From the NCBI GenBank assembly GCA_022113835.1, contig JAILWY010000023.1, positions 15,994,001 through 16,058,000 of the forward strand: a stretch of 64,000 bases of DNA. Direction: 5' to 3'. The stretch's first letter is position 1. Every line of letters starts with the position of its first letter. The position numbers and the translations under genes are program-made. Of the stretch, positions 43,689-56,215 are shown piece after piece. The DNA comes from Atopsyche davidsoni (lineage: Eukaryota; Arthropoda; Insecta; Trichoptera; Hydrobiosidae). The notes beneath the pieces are model-generated. The model was not told the DNA's origin. It made no database searches and was given only the letters and a program-made list of their open reading frames with translations.

Positions 43689-44182
43689 TTATGATACCTG
43701 CACAATACTTATAGAGTGCATATAATTTTTATCCAGCTTTCTAAAGGATATTTTAAATGATATTTATTATGATTCTTGCAAAATTTTTCATCCAGTGGCT
43801 CCCAAATGACAGATGAGCTACTCTAAAATGCTTGAATTCACATTTTAAGGGTTTTATCACATATTTATTATGACTTTGACACAAAACACCCAGCCTTCTA
43901 AATTCCTGTTTGGCTACGCTAAAATTTCTGAATTCACATGTCATATAAGATTTTAACTGAAATTAATTATAGGTCTTGTGCAAAACACCGTAGAGTGTCA
44001 GTTATTTTTATCCGGCCGTCCCAAATTGCTGTATGTCATTTGTCGCATTTCAAAGGGTTTTCAATATTTACTGTGAATCTTTTTGTGAAAAGTCATAGAA
44101 CGCCAGATATCTTCTCCAGCCATCCGAATGACAATTCGGCTCCGTCAGAATTCCCAATTTCACATATCGCACAAAGCACACA
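43689..44182 (+). repeat. Highly diverged tandem array, period about 100 bp
   Basis: Five units start with a TTATGA/TTATAGG-like word at about 43689, 43767, 43868, 43967 and 44071 (spacings about 78, 101, 99 and 104). Shared ordered blocks are TTATGATTCTTG or TTGTGCAAAACACC, TAGAGTG, TTTTATCCAGCC, CTCCCAAATGAC, AATTCACATTT and AAGGGTTTTA. Units are only loosely alike, so this is an old array. A plus-strand frame (43938-44207) overlaps it but is not in step with the period. No family recognised. Confidence 0.65.
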
Positions 44183-44204
44183 TATAATTAGGTATGATTA
44201 TAAG

Positions 44205-44345
44205 TAAGTAGTTCAGAGCCGCGGTCCGTGTATACGGTTACAGGCGCCATAATTTCCCCCATGCTCTATTGTATGCCCCGCACAAAAGACGCTTTTGTGT
44301 GGAGAAACAATGGGCGGGCATACTTGTGGGGCAAAAGAACACAAA
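44205..44345. other. Island with nested hairpin
   Basis: Outer stem GTATGCCC (44271-44278) with GGGCATAC (44316-44323). Inner stem CACAAAAG (44281-44288) with CTTTTGTG (44292-44299), loop ACG. Both stems are perfect. The element is too short and bulged for a standard miRNA precursor. Could be a structured RNA, a binding palindrome or a small foldback. Strand unknown. Confidence 0.5.
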
Positions 44346-45015
44346 CGCTTCAAATGATCCTTTTTATACTTGAAAAAAAAAGACGAGCGTTTAAACTGTA
44401 TTTAACTATAATAAATGAAAACATACACGTTTTTTTTTCAACAGCAAAAGCACACGTTTTCAAAAAAAAAATTCATAAATAATAAAAAAATTAAACACTC
44501 GTGTATTTTTAGAAGAGATGCACAGTAGTTTTAAAAGTTGCGTTTGGGTTTCTATATTTCGTATCCACTTTGCTTACGATATGCTTTTTCTAATTTTGTA
44601 GCAATGTATGTGAATTGCTTGGAAGTTATCGAAAAGTTTTGAAGTCTTTGTCGTTCGTATATTTTTCCAAGTCTTGGAAAAGTTTATTCTGAGTGTGAGT
44701 AAGCAGTCGGGGATCCGCCCTGACGTGTCTGCCGTCTGAGCTGTGCTAATGAATTTTCTTAATATTTCAGCCGCTCAATCAGTCCTTTGTTTGTTTCGAC
44801 ATAATTCTAACGATGACCACAAATTATTGAGGATTAAGATAAGATAATTTATAAATTAAATATAATAGAATGAATTATATAATATATGAGTACTCGATTT
44901 TCAAATTAAACGATGAGAAAAATCATTTAAAAAATTTCACACTTTTGTCAAGTGTTTTGAAATGTTTTTCTAATAAAAAAATCCTTAATAATTTCTGTTA
45001 TTACTAATTATTTTA
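44346..45015. other. AT-rich DNA with a small patch at 44700-44760
   Basis: Nothing recognised. Confidence 0.55.
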
Positions 45016-45180
45016 AAATTGCATTCTGAGTTCACCTAAAGTGTAGGTTTTCAAAGTTAGCACCATCGCCTCTTCCACTGTGGACGCTAAGGCTTTTATG
45101 GGGGCGGTAGTAAGTTCAAAAGTACTTCTATAACGTTCAGGCGGACTTACGGTTGGTGGCTTTTTATAGAAGAAATTAAT
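45016..45180 (-). other. Coding-like open stretch, unrecognised
   Basis: On the minus strand one frame is open for roughly 58 codons without a start, ending in TAA at about 45016. Its central part (TFELTTAPIKALASTVEEAM) uses mixed codons and is less AT-rich than its surroundings. TTTAG|GTGAAC near 45036 could be a splice donor. I do not recognise the protein. It may be a decayed element or an exon, or just an island. Confidence 0.2.
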
Positions 45181-45589
45181 AATATATTTTTAAAAATTGG
45201 TCGTCTTTGTGATCACAATAGTAGATATATATAAGAATTTTAAGTAATCGTTATTTTTTTCAATAATTAACAACAATACTTTTATAAATCATATGACACA
45301 TATATCAATAACATAAAAGAACAACCAATAATCTAGAGATATCTTCTCAAAAGGCAACAAAACAACCCAAGTACTACTGATAAATAAATATTAGTTAATA
45401 GCTACCCATTTAAACTGAGATTCAAAATTTTAAATGCAAGTAATAAAATACAACAAAAAATGTAGCGCATTGTCGTTTCATATAATGACTTCTTCAAAAA
45501 CTGTACAATAACATGTGTTGCATTTTAAGTACTCATTTTTATAAAACTTAAAGTAACGTTTTAGAATGATGACTTTCAATAGAAGTTAC

Positions 45590-45890
45590 AATTAAAGTCC
45601 TTATAAAAAGAATTCTGTTCATTAATGCACTAATGGCCTCTCGGGGAATCAAACTGGAAGTCAACGAGTTGCCTACGAGAGCCTCAACATAATATGTGCG
45701 CCCATACGCTCCTGTGCGCTTCAAAAGCCGATTTGCTTTATACAAGAGGTCTACGTACTCTTTAAAATTACTCTGAATTGTATTGAAATTTTTCAAAAGT
45801 ACGTATTGTTATTCGACGAGTTAGCTCAGTGATAAGTATCATTGACTGAAAGATAACAATTTCCTGAAAACTGCATCGCAGGCTGATGTA
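45590..45890. repeat. tRNA-like fragments, possible tRNA-derived element
   Basis: At 45814-45865 the plus strand reads GAGTTAGCTCAGTGATAAG (A-box-like) then CATTGACTGAAAGATAAC, resembling the 5' half of a tRNA-Phe. No good B-box follows. At about 45635-45700 the minus strand reads CAGTTTGATTCC, a B-box-like word enclosed by CTCTCG/CGAGAG. A minus frame (45548-45796) crosses this without a domain. Probably degenerate tRNA-derived repeat DNA. Confidence 0.35.
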
Positions 45891-46470
45891 ACTAGACTAA
45901 ACTGACTTTAAACTAAGTGTGAGTTTATAGACTTAATTTTTTATTAAATGAGTTACATTGTAATATGGTCTAATCAGGTGCAATATGTTTAGAGATATTT
46001 GTTTAATTACAACTTGGCCAGTGTAGTCTTACTCTGAATCACACTGAAATAATGTTTCCCCGTGCTGTCCCTTTCTAAAGAAGAAACGTGATAATATGCT
46101 GTATATGACACTATGATCGCGACTCGCTTATGACAAAGGATTATACGACTTGAAATTATTCATATATTTCATTCAATCACATAAAAATAAATTGCCGTAA
46201 TTATATATCTATTATGCTAAAAACATTTTTTTATCATACTAAAGACAGGTTTAATTTAAAACGTCCATGTCCCGAAATAGTTTTTGAATAATAAAAAAGC
46301 ACACTACCAAATATTTATCAAAAATCTGTCAGCTATTTTAGTCCATTTTTAGCATTGTAAGTGGTTCATACAAATATTTTTTTAAGACAACCAATCGACT
46401 CTTAAATTTTTTTAACAACTTGGCTCAACATTTTACATTTAGAGTTCTGATAAAAGAAGTAATTAATATT
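45891..46470. other. AT-rich non-coding DNA
   Basis: Nothing recognisable. Confidence 0.6.
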
Positions 46471-46670
46471 GAGGAATTGAAAGGCTCCGTGGGTGCACTT
46501 CAAGATGCAACTTTTATTAATGATCGGGTGAGTGTTCCTAATGCTCGCGGAGGCCTCAGAATTCGTTTGATTAATTATTACCTGTGGCTACCTGAGAAGC
46601 AATCACCTCTGGAGAGATTCGTGACCTTTGTACAAAGGAATTTTACCTGTTAATCTGTTAATCACGCTGC
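46471..46670. promoter_or_regulatory. Complex island, open on the plus strand
   Basis: Mixed-composition block within a 77-codon frame (46420-46653). The translation looks varied but matches no domain I know. ATTAATTATTACC and TTAATGATCGG words are present. Regulatory island or small unrecognised exon. The first is preferred because no start or splice context is convincing. Confidence 0.3.
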
Positions 46671-48780
46671 TTGAATAGCTTAACGTTTCTTTTAACTACC
46701 TGTGATTTTCGTTACTCGGCTTGTTTTGAACTGAGTAGACCTTCCGTTTTGTATTGAAGTTTAATGTATTTATAATTTTTTATGAATTATGCATAAATTA
46801 CGATTTTTTACATCACCCCTGTATTATTTAATGCAATGTGTTCTTACGTCATATAGCAAAAATAATAGATCTACAAAGATCTTTAAATATTCTTATAGAT
46901 CTAAGAAATATACCTTTTGGATTGGTGATTATACAAAACCATTTAATTTTTTCGTCCATTTCTTGAATGTTGTTTGCGTTTAGAAAATTAAATATTAATA
47001 AAATATTGTTACTCTCTGAAAAAAAGCAACATTTCCTCGATAAACACGATAAAACGTTGGAAATAATTATATCTTTATTAACTTTATGTGTTCACATTAT
47101 TATCATGTTCTCCATCGTAACAATGCCCGGGGGGCAAAGCATTTTATATTCAAATATATGAAGCCAGTATAAACACCACGTTATGCTCATTTTGAATGAG
47201 AGAAGAAAAGTCCGCGACAGGTGCTAAGATACGTCAAAGTGGCGCTTCTGCCTCGGAAGTGGGTGTTTAAATATATAAAAAAACAAAATAATAATACTTT
47301 AAATAATATATAATATTTCTTCCAACCGGAGACATTGAACTTGGATAATCTAAGAACAACGAGAATAAATCCACTCTACCCTTTAATGGCAAAAAAACAG
47401 GGAAAAAGCATGAATCTAAGCAATGGAAAGCACACAAAAACAATCGCGATTATGTTTTGCAGTAAAATCACGGTCTAACAAAAAAAAAACATGTATATTT
47501 CAATCTCCCTGATCAGCAAGCTCAAAAAATATATATTTTTTAAATATCTAGGAAAAGGTATACATAATAAAATTTCAAATTATTTTGAAACTTAAAACTG
47601 CTAGTACTATAAAATATAAACATATTCGAAAAGTAATTTATATTATTTAATATATCAACCTTTATAATAATAATAAATACGACTATACTATTGTAAAAGT
47701 AACTTGTTAGCATTTAATACCCGTCCGTGCATTTATTTCCTAACAAGGTATTTTTCGATCATCAGCTGTCTTATATAAATATTATATTCTACCGTGCATC
47801 TTGTAAAATTAATTGAATAAATAGTTTTTTTTAATGCAGTAGTTTTAATATGACTGGTTAAATATTAATTCGTGCCACTTATATATGTCATTCTATTCAG
47901 TCATGCAATCAAACGGCGATGCTGAAAGATAATGAACAATGCACTTGCATTATTAATTTAAAATTAGCCGAAGTAATTTGAAAATATAAATATTTATTTA
48001 CAACTAGTATATCAATAAAATATAAATAAACGTATAGACCTTAGTGTTGCCATGCAAGTGCCTTGTTTCCTAGAAGACGATATAGTATAATGATAGTTAC
48101 ATTATTGCTGACTGCAACGGCCAGCTTAGATCCAAATTCCATATCCGTTGTATAAATGGAGCCTTACGGGATTTTTGCCTCTGCAAACAATTATCTAAGA
48201 CACCTTTAGACGTGTATGTGTGCTAATGCTTTGAGGTGTATTGTGGTGTGTGTAATATGGTGTGGAAGGTTGTATATTCTGATGTCGTGCTAGTAATCAC
48301 AGCCAGGCGTTAATGTATGAAAAAAAAAACTTGGCAAATTATTTAAGCTACCTGTAAAAAATAGTACTGCTTTTTTTGTACAATATAATGGAAAAACAAC
48401 GTATGGCGGATCGACAGAGACTTGTGACAAGACATTAGAGCGATATTATGAAAATAGAGGACATTATGAGGTAATTTCTTAACTGTTAGGATAGAAAATG
48501 TACCGTGTACTCATAATAGCCAGGTTTTTTTAATACTCTTAAATATGTTTCAATTATTCGAAATATTTATATATTTCCATGTTATAAAAAAAAACGCATG
48601 GATAACAAACTAAACAATTTCTTATTAAAATAAAAATAAAAAAAAAATATATTTAATATTAAATTTGATGATTCAAAACTATTTAACTTTCGGCATCCTG
48701 AAAATTGTGTTTCAGTATAGTATTTCAGTAGCTCACCTCATTTAGAAGCTTTTTATAATTCAAGCATCAAAGCCACTTCC
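46671..48780. other. AT-rich non-coding DNA
   Basis: About 2 kb, mainly AT-rich. Small mixed patches at 47100-47260 and 48040-48300. No gene, tRNA or element ends recognised. Confidence 0.6.
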
Positions 48781-48839
48781 CATCACGCAGATTTTGTAAA
48801 CCATTTTATTTTCAAATGGTATGATTGCCAGTAATTAAC

Positions 48840-49395
48840 GGAATGGTCGGCCGCGGAAAGCGATTTTGTTAAGTGAAATTGATTAGCTTTATAAGAAAAC
48901 CGGGCCGAAGCACGTTTCCCGGATTTTCGAGCATTTTTCACATTTCCAACATTATAATTAGGTTCGTTTCGAATCATTCTTACAGTATCTTTAATATATT
49001 TAAACCGAAGCTATTAAAGCAGGCCGGGTTGCGTCGCTGGCTTTCCTTTGAGCCATAATTTGATGTTATTTTTTAAAGGAAATCTTAGGTTAAAAACCAT
49101 GGTGGCGTGATCGACTGCCATAAGACCACAATGAGAACTTAATACCGCCCCATTAGCGCGCCGTGCGGGGATTGTTCGTCCGTAGAATGGACTCGCCCAA
49201 AAACAGCCAAACGAGGCGGCCATTTTGGGCAATGGCTGACAATTAAGCGCAGTAATCAACGGTTCTGTTTCCAGCATCGGCGGAGTTTAGCGCTAAAAGC
49301 TTTGGACTTCATTAGCTCATCTTGCCAAAGACAAAGCTTTCTTTGCGCTCCACCGCGTAGACAATGAGCCTTTTATACGTGATGTCCGGTTTCAT
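48840..49395. promoter_or_regulatory. GC-richer island with GCCATTTTGG word
   Basis: Mixed-composition block with GGCCGCGGAAAGCG, CATTAGCGCGCCGTGCGGGG, and GGCGGCCATTTTGGGCAATGG (Pho/YY1-type core, about 49215-49235). Opposed small frames have no domain. Candidate regulatory DNA. Confidence 0.35.
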
Positions 49396-50396
49396 ATTAC
49401 ACAATTCGGTGTATCAATTAATGAATTAAATAAAAAAACACATTGAATATTCTTCTTTATCTTAACCAAATAATATCTTCATTTAGAGATGTATGCACCA
49501 AAAAAAGTTTGGTCCATAACAGTAAAATTTTAATTTCAACATAAGAATTTATTTGATATATAGAAGAAGACATTGATTAAAATAATATGCTTGGTTTCCA
49601 TAACAACAAGGTTTCTAAATTGCCGAATTTTACATTAACTCACTTTTGTTAAATTGTTATATATTGTATAAAAATAACTACATTTATATTAATATTTTTG
49701 TACTATTAAAGATAGTGATTTATAAAAAAGAAAATTTCAATACAAGGTAAATATTGCTTTGTTTTGGTAGGGCTAGGTTAGGATGATCATGAACTGGAGT
49801 TTTTCTTCCAGCACAGATTGTCTATTGAAAACTATTATTTATTCAGAGAGCTGAAAGTTATTTTAATATCCCTATCAAGCGATTTATAACTCTCCAAAGA
49901 ATGGTTTTCTTCAAGAGAGGTATTTACGAATATGTCTAGCCTATCTGTAAACAAAGTTCCGTTTATTTTGCAAATCTTTCAACCACTTACATTCATAGAA
50001 CAGAGATCAGCGTATAATTGTATAAATAATTTTATATAAGTTGTATTTGTATGCAAGCCTCGGAACGTAAAAATTGCAAGCAAAAAAATATTATATATAT
50101 AATTTAAGACTTTAAAAGCACTCAAAATGTCATTTAAATGAATAAAAAATAATTTCAGTCCAAAATGATATTATTTTCAGAAATAAGCATTAATTATTCA
50201 AACTGATTTATAAATGCCATTCCGTGTTTTATTGCAAAAAACATGTGAAATATTTTTAACCATTGACAACCTGCTGTTGTTAGCTGTCTGGTGTAATTAA
50301 CCTCAATATCCACCTGCCACGTCAGCGGATAGGTTATATATATTATAAATCGATTGTACATTTGGAATTGATTTTTTCGACTAATTTCGCCTTGTT
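49396..50396. other. AT-rich non-coding DNA
   Basis: Nothing recognisable. One GGCTAGGTTAGG word near 49770. Confidence 0.6.
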
Positions 50397-50684
50397 TAAG
50401 CAATTTTATGAAAACAAAGCAAAAAGACATATTAAAGCTTTAAAGAAACCCTTAAAATATATGAATAAATACTGTAGTAACCTCATTTGATGGGTGTGTA
50501 AATATACCTCGTTTAATAATAAAATAAATGTACAATATATAAATATTCATGAAGCAAACAATTCATTAGTATAAAACTTTGTTTTAACGCACAGTATAAG
50601 CATATTCTAACAAATACCCAATCTAAACCGCTTATCAAAATACTACAGAATTAACTCGTGAATAATTACCAAGACTTCAATTTT
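50397..50684 (+). repeat. Tandem duplication, unit 1 (288 bp)
   Basis: Begins TAAGCAATTTTATGAAAAC and ends TTACCAAGACTTC plus a short joint. Almost identical to the next unit, with only a few substitutions over about 280 bp, so the event is recent. AT-rich, non-coding. Confidence 0.95.
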
Positions 50685-50966
50685 TAAGCAATTTTATGAA
50701 AACAGAGCAAAAAGACATATAAAAGCTTTAAAGAAACCCTTAAAATATATGAATATATACTGTAGTAACCTCATTCGATGGGTGTGTAAATATACCTCGT
50801 TTAATAATAAAATAAATGTACAATATATAAATATTCATGAAGCAAACAGTTCATTAGTATAAAACTTTGTTTTAACGCACAGTATAAGCATATTCTAACA
50901 AATACCCAATCTAAACCGCTTATCAAAATACTACAGAATTAACTCGTGAATAGTTACCAAGACTTC
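50685..50966 (+). repeat. Tandem duplication, unit 2 (282 bp)
   Basis: Second unit ending at TTACCAAGACTTC (50966), followed by unique sequence. Confidence 0.95.
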
Positions 50967-50984
50967 GTACTTCTTTCAGCAGGT

Positions 50985-51190
50985 TTGTTACCTGTAAAGA
51001 TCGATATCACCTGGACTCGGGCCTAATTCGTTGAAGTAATTATCGTGTGAGGTGGTCGACATCTTATCGAGCATCTCATCTCGAGGCGGGCCACGTGGTC
51101 GCACGTGCCGAGGCCCGGGCGAGGCGGCGCGATGAAGTGCCGGTGTTCACAGATTCGGCTGTTTATGCCACTTAGTTGCATACGTAATTA
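50985..51190. promoter_or_regulatory. GC-rich island with two CACGTG E-boxes
   Basis: Holds CCACGTGG (51091-51098) and GCACGTGC (51101-51108), two palindromic CACGTG cores 10 bp apart, set inside a GGGCC/GGCCC palindromic frame. A GATCGATATC word precedes. CACGTG is bound by Myc/Max-, Met- or Clock-type bHLH proteins. Candidate regulatory element. Confidence 0.45.
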
Positions 51191-51406
51191 TTCACGATGA
51201 TTTTATAGGTTCTCAATGCTGAGTTGATTATTATTTTTGTACTTTTTATTTTGATTATTCGAAGCTGGTCTAACAGCGTAGTTGTGACTTTGAATGAAGC
51301 AGTGACTTTATTGCACGACAAGAGTTTGCGGCGCATAATAATACAAGCCCCAAGCCCCGGCTTGATTAGCTGATATGTGAGTTCAAAACATATTTTAGGT
51401 AATATA

Positions 51407-51716
51407 GTGCAGATATTGGTTTAATACCATTAATATATTTGAGGGCCTTGACTACACTACACTCAACAAATTCGCTCTCAGAGACAGCATCGGATACGTT
51501 GGAAAATTAATAAAACCCAAGACGTGGCATAGCATCCTTGGTGTGCAAAGCAATATCTCTACAATAGCTTTCTGCCTTGCGTAATTACGGATAAAAAGCA
51601 GTGTAGCATCTAAGAAACAAACAGACCCAATCAGTTAATCTATTCCTCTCAAATTTGAGAACATAATACAAATTGTAGCACAGATACTTAGCCCGGAGAT
51701 CGCCCCGCTGATAACG
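51407..51716 (+). repeat. Imperfect tandem duplication, unit 1 (310 bp)
   Basis: Begins GTGCAGATATTGGTTTAATA and ends CGCCCCGCTGATAACG. It aligns over its whole length with the next unit, with several indels. TTTAGGTAATA precedes both units. Non-coding. Confidence 0.9.
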
Positions 51717-51755
51717 GCAATTTAGGTAATACTGTCACAATACTGTATATTATCT

Positions 51756-52109
51756 GTGCAGATATTGGTTTAATACCATTAATATTTTGAGAGCCTTGAC
51801 CACGTGGTGACTACGCTCGTTTAGACAGTAAAGGCACTCAACAAAATAGATCTCAGAGACAGCATCGGATACGTTGAAAAATTAATAAAACTCAAGACGT
51901 GGCATAGCATCCAATAACCAAATATTAATGGTGTGCAAAGCAATATCTCTACAATAGCTTTCTGGCTTGCGTAATTACGGATAAAGAGCAGTGTAGCATC
52001 TAAGAAACAAACAAACCCAATCAGTTATTCATCTATTCCTCTCAAATTTGAGAACATAATACAAATTGTAGCACAGATACTTAGCCCGGAGATCGCCCCG
52101 CCGATAACG
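51756..52109 (+). repeat. Imperfect tandem duplication, unit 2 (354 bp)
   Basis: About 40 bp longer than unit 1. The extra material is mainly ACCACGTGGTGACTACGCTCG around 51800 and CAATAACCAAATATTAA around 51912. Either unit 1 lost these or unit 2 gained them. Confidence 0.9.
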
Positions 52110-52500
52110 CGTCTATCAGCGAACGAACTCATGAGCGGCGCCGCAAACAACAAAAAATACACAAATTATTTGTAGCGGAATGTGGAACATAATCCCGCTT
52201 TATTTTATTTGATTCTCCTCGGGTCAGATCTGTATCACGATCCACTATCACTCCTCCATCTGTTAACAATACCTAACGATGCTTTAAACGTTCCACGGCG
52301 GGTTCGTGCCTGGAATCTTATTTGACTACATAATTGACTAAGTTTTTGTTCTTTCAATGTAAAATTATCACTATTTGGGCGTAATTGGACGAATTTTCGT
52401 TCTTTCCCCACCGAATTATCAACGTTTGAATGGATTTTTTACCATCACCGTTTCGGGATCTGCTTGAGGTATGATCAGTGCGCTAGAAGCGTCGTGGAAT
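52110..52500. promoter_or_regulatory. GC-richer island
   Basis: Mixed-composition block (CTCATGAGCGGCGCCGC, GTTCCACGGCGGGTTCG, CACCGTTTCGGGATC). Candidate regulatory DNA. Confidence 0.3.
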
Positions 52501-53840
52501 GATGGATATCTTACAGTTGTGGTGTTCAATTATAATGCTGCGTTTGTTTCCCTGGGCTGTAATTTGCTCGGTACGGGTCATAAAGCGCAAAGATGCGGGA
52601 TCACTGACTCGCTTTTTGGATAATTATCGGATAAACAAACTCGAATCGCGTATTTATTTATTGCTTTGTTGTAAAACTTCGTGGATGAACTCGGTTTGCC
52701 GTTTTGGTCGGAACAGAATACTTTGGTGTATTGTCTCTGCCCTATCTGAATCAGTACTCAGCAATCAGCTTTTTATATCTACTCAACAGATTTAGATTTA
52801 TCATACAGCATTTAAAACTTTTATCAAAAATATATGCATTTTAAACATGATTGGGCAACCGATGAAAGAGCGAGTTTTCTGCTGTCGAAAGAATATTTAC
52901 TATTTAATTAATATGTTTTAATTTCTAACGTTGATAGATATATTCGTAGATTTTAAAATATTGGATCACCGAAAACTTCAACAGCCCAACACCCAAGAAA
53001 CCAAATCAAGACACTCGATTTTGTTATGTGTTTATAATGTATTAAGAAACAGTGATTTTGTTTTTTAAATCGTACTATCTTAAATAAATAAATTATTATA
53101 GTTTTTATTAGATTAGTATACAAAAAAAAATATTTAGGTAAACTATTCACTCTGAAACAATGGGAAAAACCCTCGAAAATTATATTTTCACAAAATCGGT
53201 GGGATGTACACTGCAAGTATACGAATATTAAGTTATGATATTTATTTATAAGTCTATTTGTATTCAATATAGCGATTAAGCATCAAAACAAATTTGTAAT
53301 AGTATCTTATTCTTGCTGTATGTTTTCCATGAAAGTATTTTGTATAAAATAATAAATTATTTAATGTTTATTGCACGCGGTGTAGCTTCAAGATGACATG
53401 TGAAAAAATTAATATAAAAATTAAAAATATTTTCAAATTAATAATAAACGCATGATTAAAGTAAATTTAATCAAGTATGAAATAAATATATCCACGTTAA
53501 TTTTCCCGGAAATTATTTTACTGGTATAAAAAGTATTGTAAAAGAAAAAAAATTAAGTAGCTCTAAATAAATCCGAAGGATTTTCAAATGGAAAAAAAAT
53601 GTTTTCAACTAGGTTTATTTCAGATATTTCAAAAATATATCAAATAAAAATGATAATTAATAAATCACTCACAGGAGCATAAAGTCAGAGCAGCAAAATT
53701 ACGACCGCATTAAAAAAACACTTAAAATTATGAAATGGACTTTATAGACTTTTATATACCGGAAAATGGACCACTCGAATCATGTTTATTCATACAAATA
53801 AACACAAGAGTCGGTCGTATAATTTGCATACGCACGCACG
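52501..53840. other. AT-rich DNA with a 98-codon open frame
   Basis: A plus frame at 52499-52795 is open for 98 codons from ATG-ATG, with cysteine- and hydrophobic-rich content and no domain. It is not supported as a gene. The rest is AT-rich and featureless. Confidence 0.5.
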
Positions 53841-53845
53841 TGTAT

Positions 53846-54170
<325 letters not shown>

Positions 54171-55850
54171 CCATAAAATTTGTTAATTGAACATTATTAA
54201 ATTTTACGTCTTACACGCAATCACTCCGCCAGTATAGATCGCCTGTGAAAGCCTAATTTGGAACCCATAAAAGTAAACATATGTATTTTTTTATTTAATA
54301 TCACCTGCTTTGGTTTATAACCCTGCATATTTAATTTAATGCTAAAATCATATGTAATACTTATAGATTCTAATCGCTATTTTCAATTAATTTACCATAT
54401 TACTATATACTTATTAAGATTATAGAAACTATTAAGTTCGAAAACCTCATACCTCGAATCCATTAAATATTCCACGAACTCATATATTAATTGCATAAAG
54501 GTAAAATTTTCTAGTATAATTGAAAAATGCCATAAATATGTTAATAAATTCTTTCATGGGCAAGCGTGGTTGATTTTTACATTTATTTTGCATGGTAATC
54601 AAGATTGTGCAAAGTGAGACATGATTGATTGATATTTTATTTTCACCACGTTTGAGACATTAATATTCAATATTTAAGGATATCTGTTTCTTAAAACATC
54701 CTATGAAAAACTAATTTTTACCATCACTTGAACTTTAGAGAATACGCAGAATCGTGTTTTTCGTAAAAAAATGTGTAAATTTTAATTTTTTTATTTTTCA
54801 CAAAAAGCACACTTGGTAGTTTTAATTTGTAAACCCATACTTTTTTAAATAACTAGTTTCGTGTTGCCTATTATTATTTTCAACAAATACGAACAGTCTG
54901 ATCTTTTGATGAATATATTAACAGTATAAAAGCGAATTGGTGTTATAATCAGCACTTAATACCATTGCTTAAAACAAATATGTATATTATTTAATCAAAG
55001 CAGGGGAAAGGGGAAATCTGAGAAACAGTATTAAAAAGGTAATTTTTATTTTATATATGCACACGAGACCAACTCTCAAGCTACAATGATTTGAAATCTT
55101 CCGTTCATTCAACATTGTAAGTATCGCACAAGTTTTAGTGACTTCGTATATTTAGAGTGTTTTATATGTTTTTGTTGACCGTTTCCCAAAGAACAGGCAG
55201 ATGCGTTGGCTCTGCTGGTTTTACAGAGGCTAGTAATTAAAAATGAAAATAAACATTTGGGTCGTAAAAGTGTGTTCCCCGGTATAAATACTATGGAAAC
55301 ATCGTAAACCGGTGTGTGTACGGCTACCTTTATAGGATATGGTTTGGTGAACTAGAAGAGGATCTATTTTGAGCTTCAGTTTGATGTTGTCTATTTTTTT
55401 GATATATTGTTTATGGGTTGGAAGTAGATCTATAGAGATAGTTTCAACGGCTTGTTAAGGTATCTATGAGTTTTTTATACAATCTAGAATCAAACAAACG
55501 ACAGGTTAGTTTTAATTATTTCATTTCACAAAAAAAATAGAAGAGCATAAATATTTTTGTTAGTACTTTCGTTAGTCCTTGAACGAGAAAGTACTCACAA
55601 GTAAAAATATTTGTACTACCCTAACCTATTAGTTATTTTTACAATTAGCTAATCTGTAAAATTAACAAAAAATATTGAATGATCTCAAAGCTCGCTTTAG
55701 CTCAATCAAAGCATTTTTTCCCTTTTATTACATTTTCCCAAATATTGTTAACAAGTAGGGCACAAATCAATGAGATGAAAATACGAGGTCATTAGATACA
55801 AGCGTGAATAAAATTAGTTTGTTTACATTTCTCTAAGAGTGTTTCTCAAG
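54171..55850. other. AT-rich non-coding DNA
   Basis: Nothing recognisable. Confidence 0.65.
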
Positions 55851-56215
55851 AAGTGTTTGGATTTTTGCATATTCCTGAAAGGTATATCGGTCGCTGACGC
55901 GTTTAATCTCTCTTTAAATACGTCCACCGAGATAACTCGGGGTCTCTAATTAAACTCGAAGCACGCGTTGATGTAAATTTAATAATAAATAAAGAAAACC
56001 GGCGTCGTCTCTCGGAAACTGGAGAGTATATTTACACTTTGCCATCTGTCAGAACATTCTTGAAGCGATTTCAGAATTAAACAAGGTTCTAATTGCAGGA
56101 TATTTCGGATTTTGTGTCCACACAGAGAAAGACATGCTGGATTGCACAGTTCATTAAATCGGATCAAATTAATATATCCCGAATGTTGTTTCAGTTTGAA
56201 TACATCGCAATCCCC
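55851..56215. promoter_or_regulatory. Complex island
   Basis: Mixed-composition block with CGGTCGCTGACGCG, CTAATTAAACTCGAAGCACG and ACCGGCGTCG. A 62-codon minus frame has no domain. Candidate regulatory DNA. Confidence 0.3.

Noticed and set aside
43938..44207. 89-codon plus frame
   Set aside because: Crosses the ~100-bp array out of step with its period and has no domain.
45548..45796. 82-codon minus frame that looks protein-like
   Set aside because: It overlaps tRNA-like repeat fragments, has no recognised domain, and lies in repeat-derived sequence.
46420..46653. 77-codon plus frame
   Set aside because: No homologue recognised and no convincing start or splice context. Kept only as an island.
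52499..52795. 98-codon plus frame starting ATG-ATG
   Set aside because: No domain, unusual cysteine content, and no promoter or polyadenylation context that I can support.
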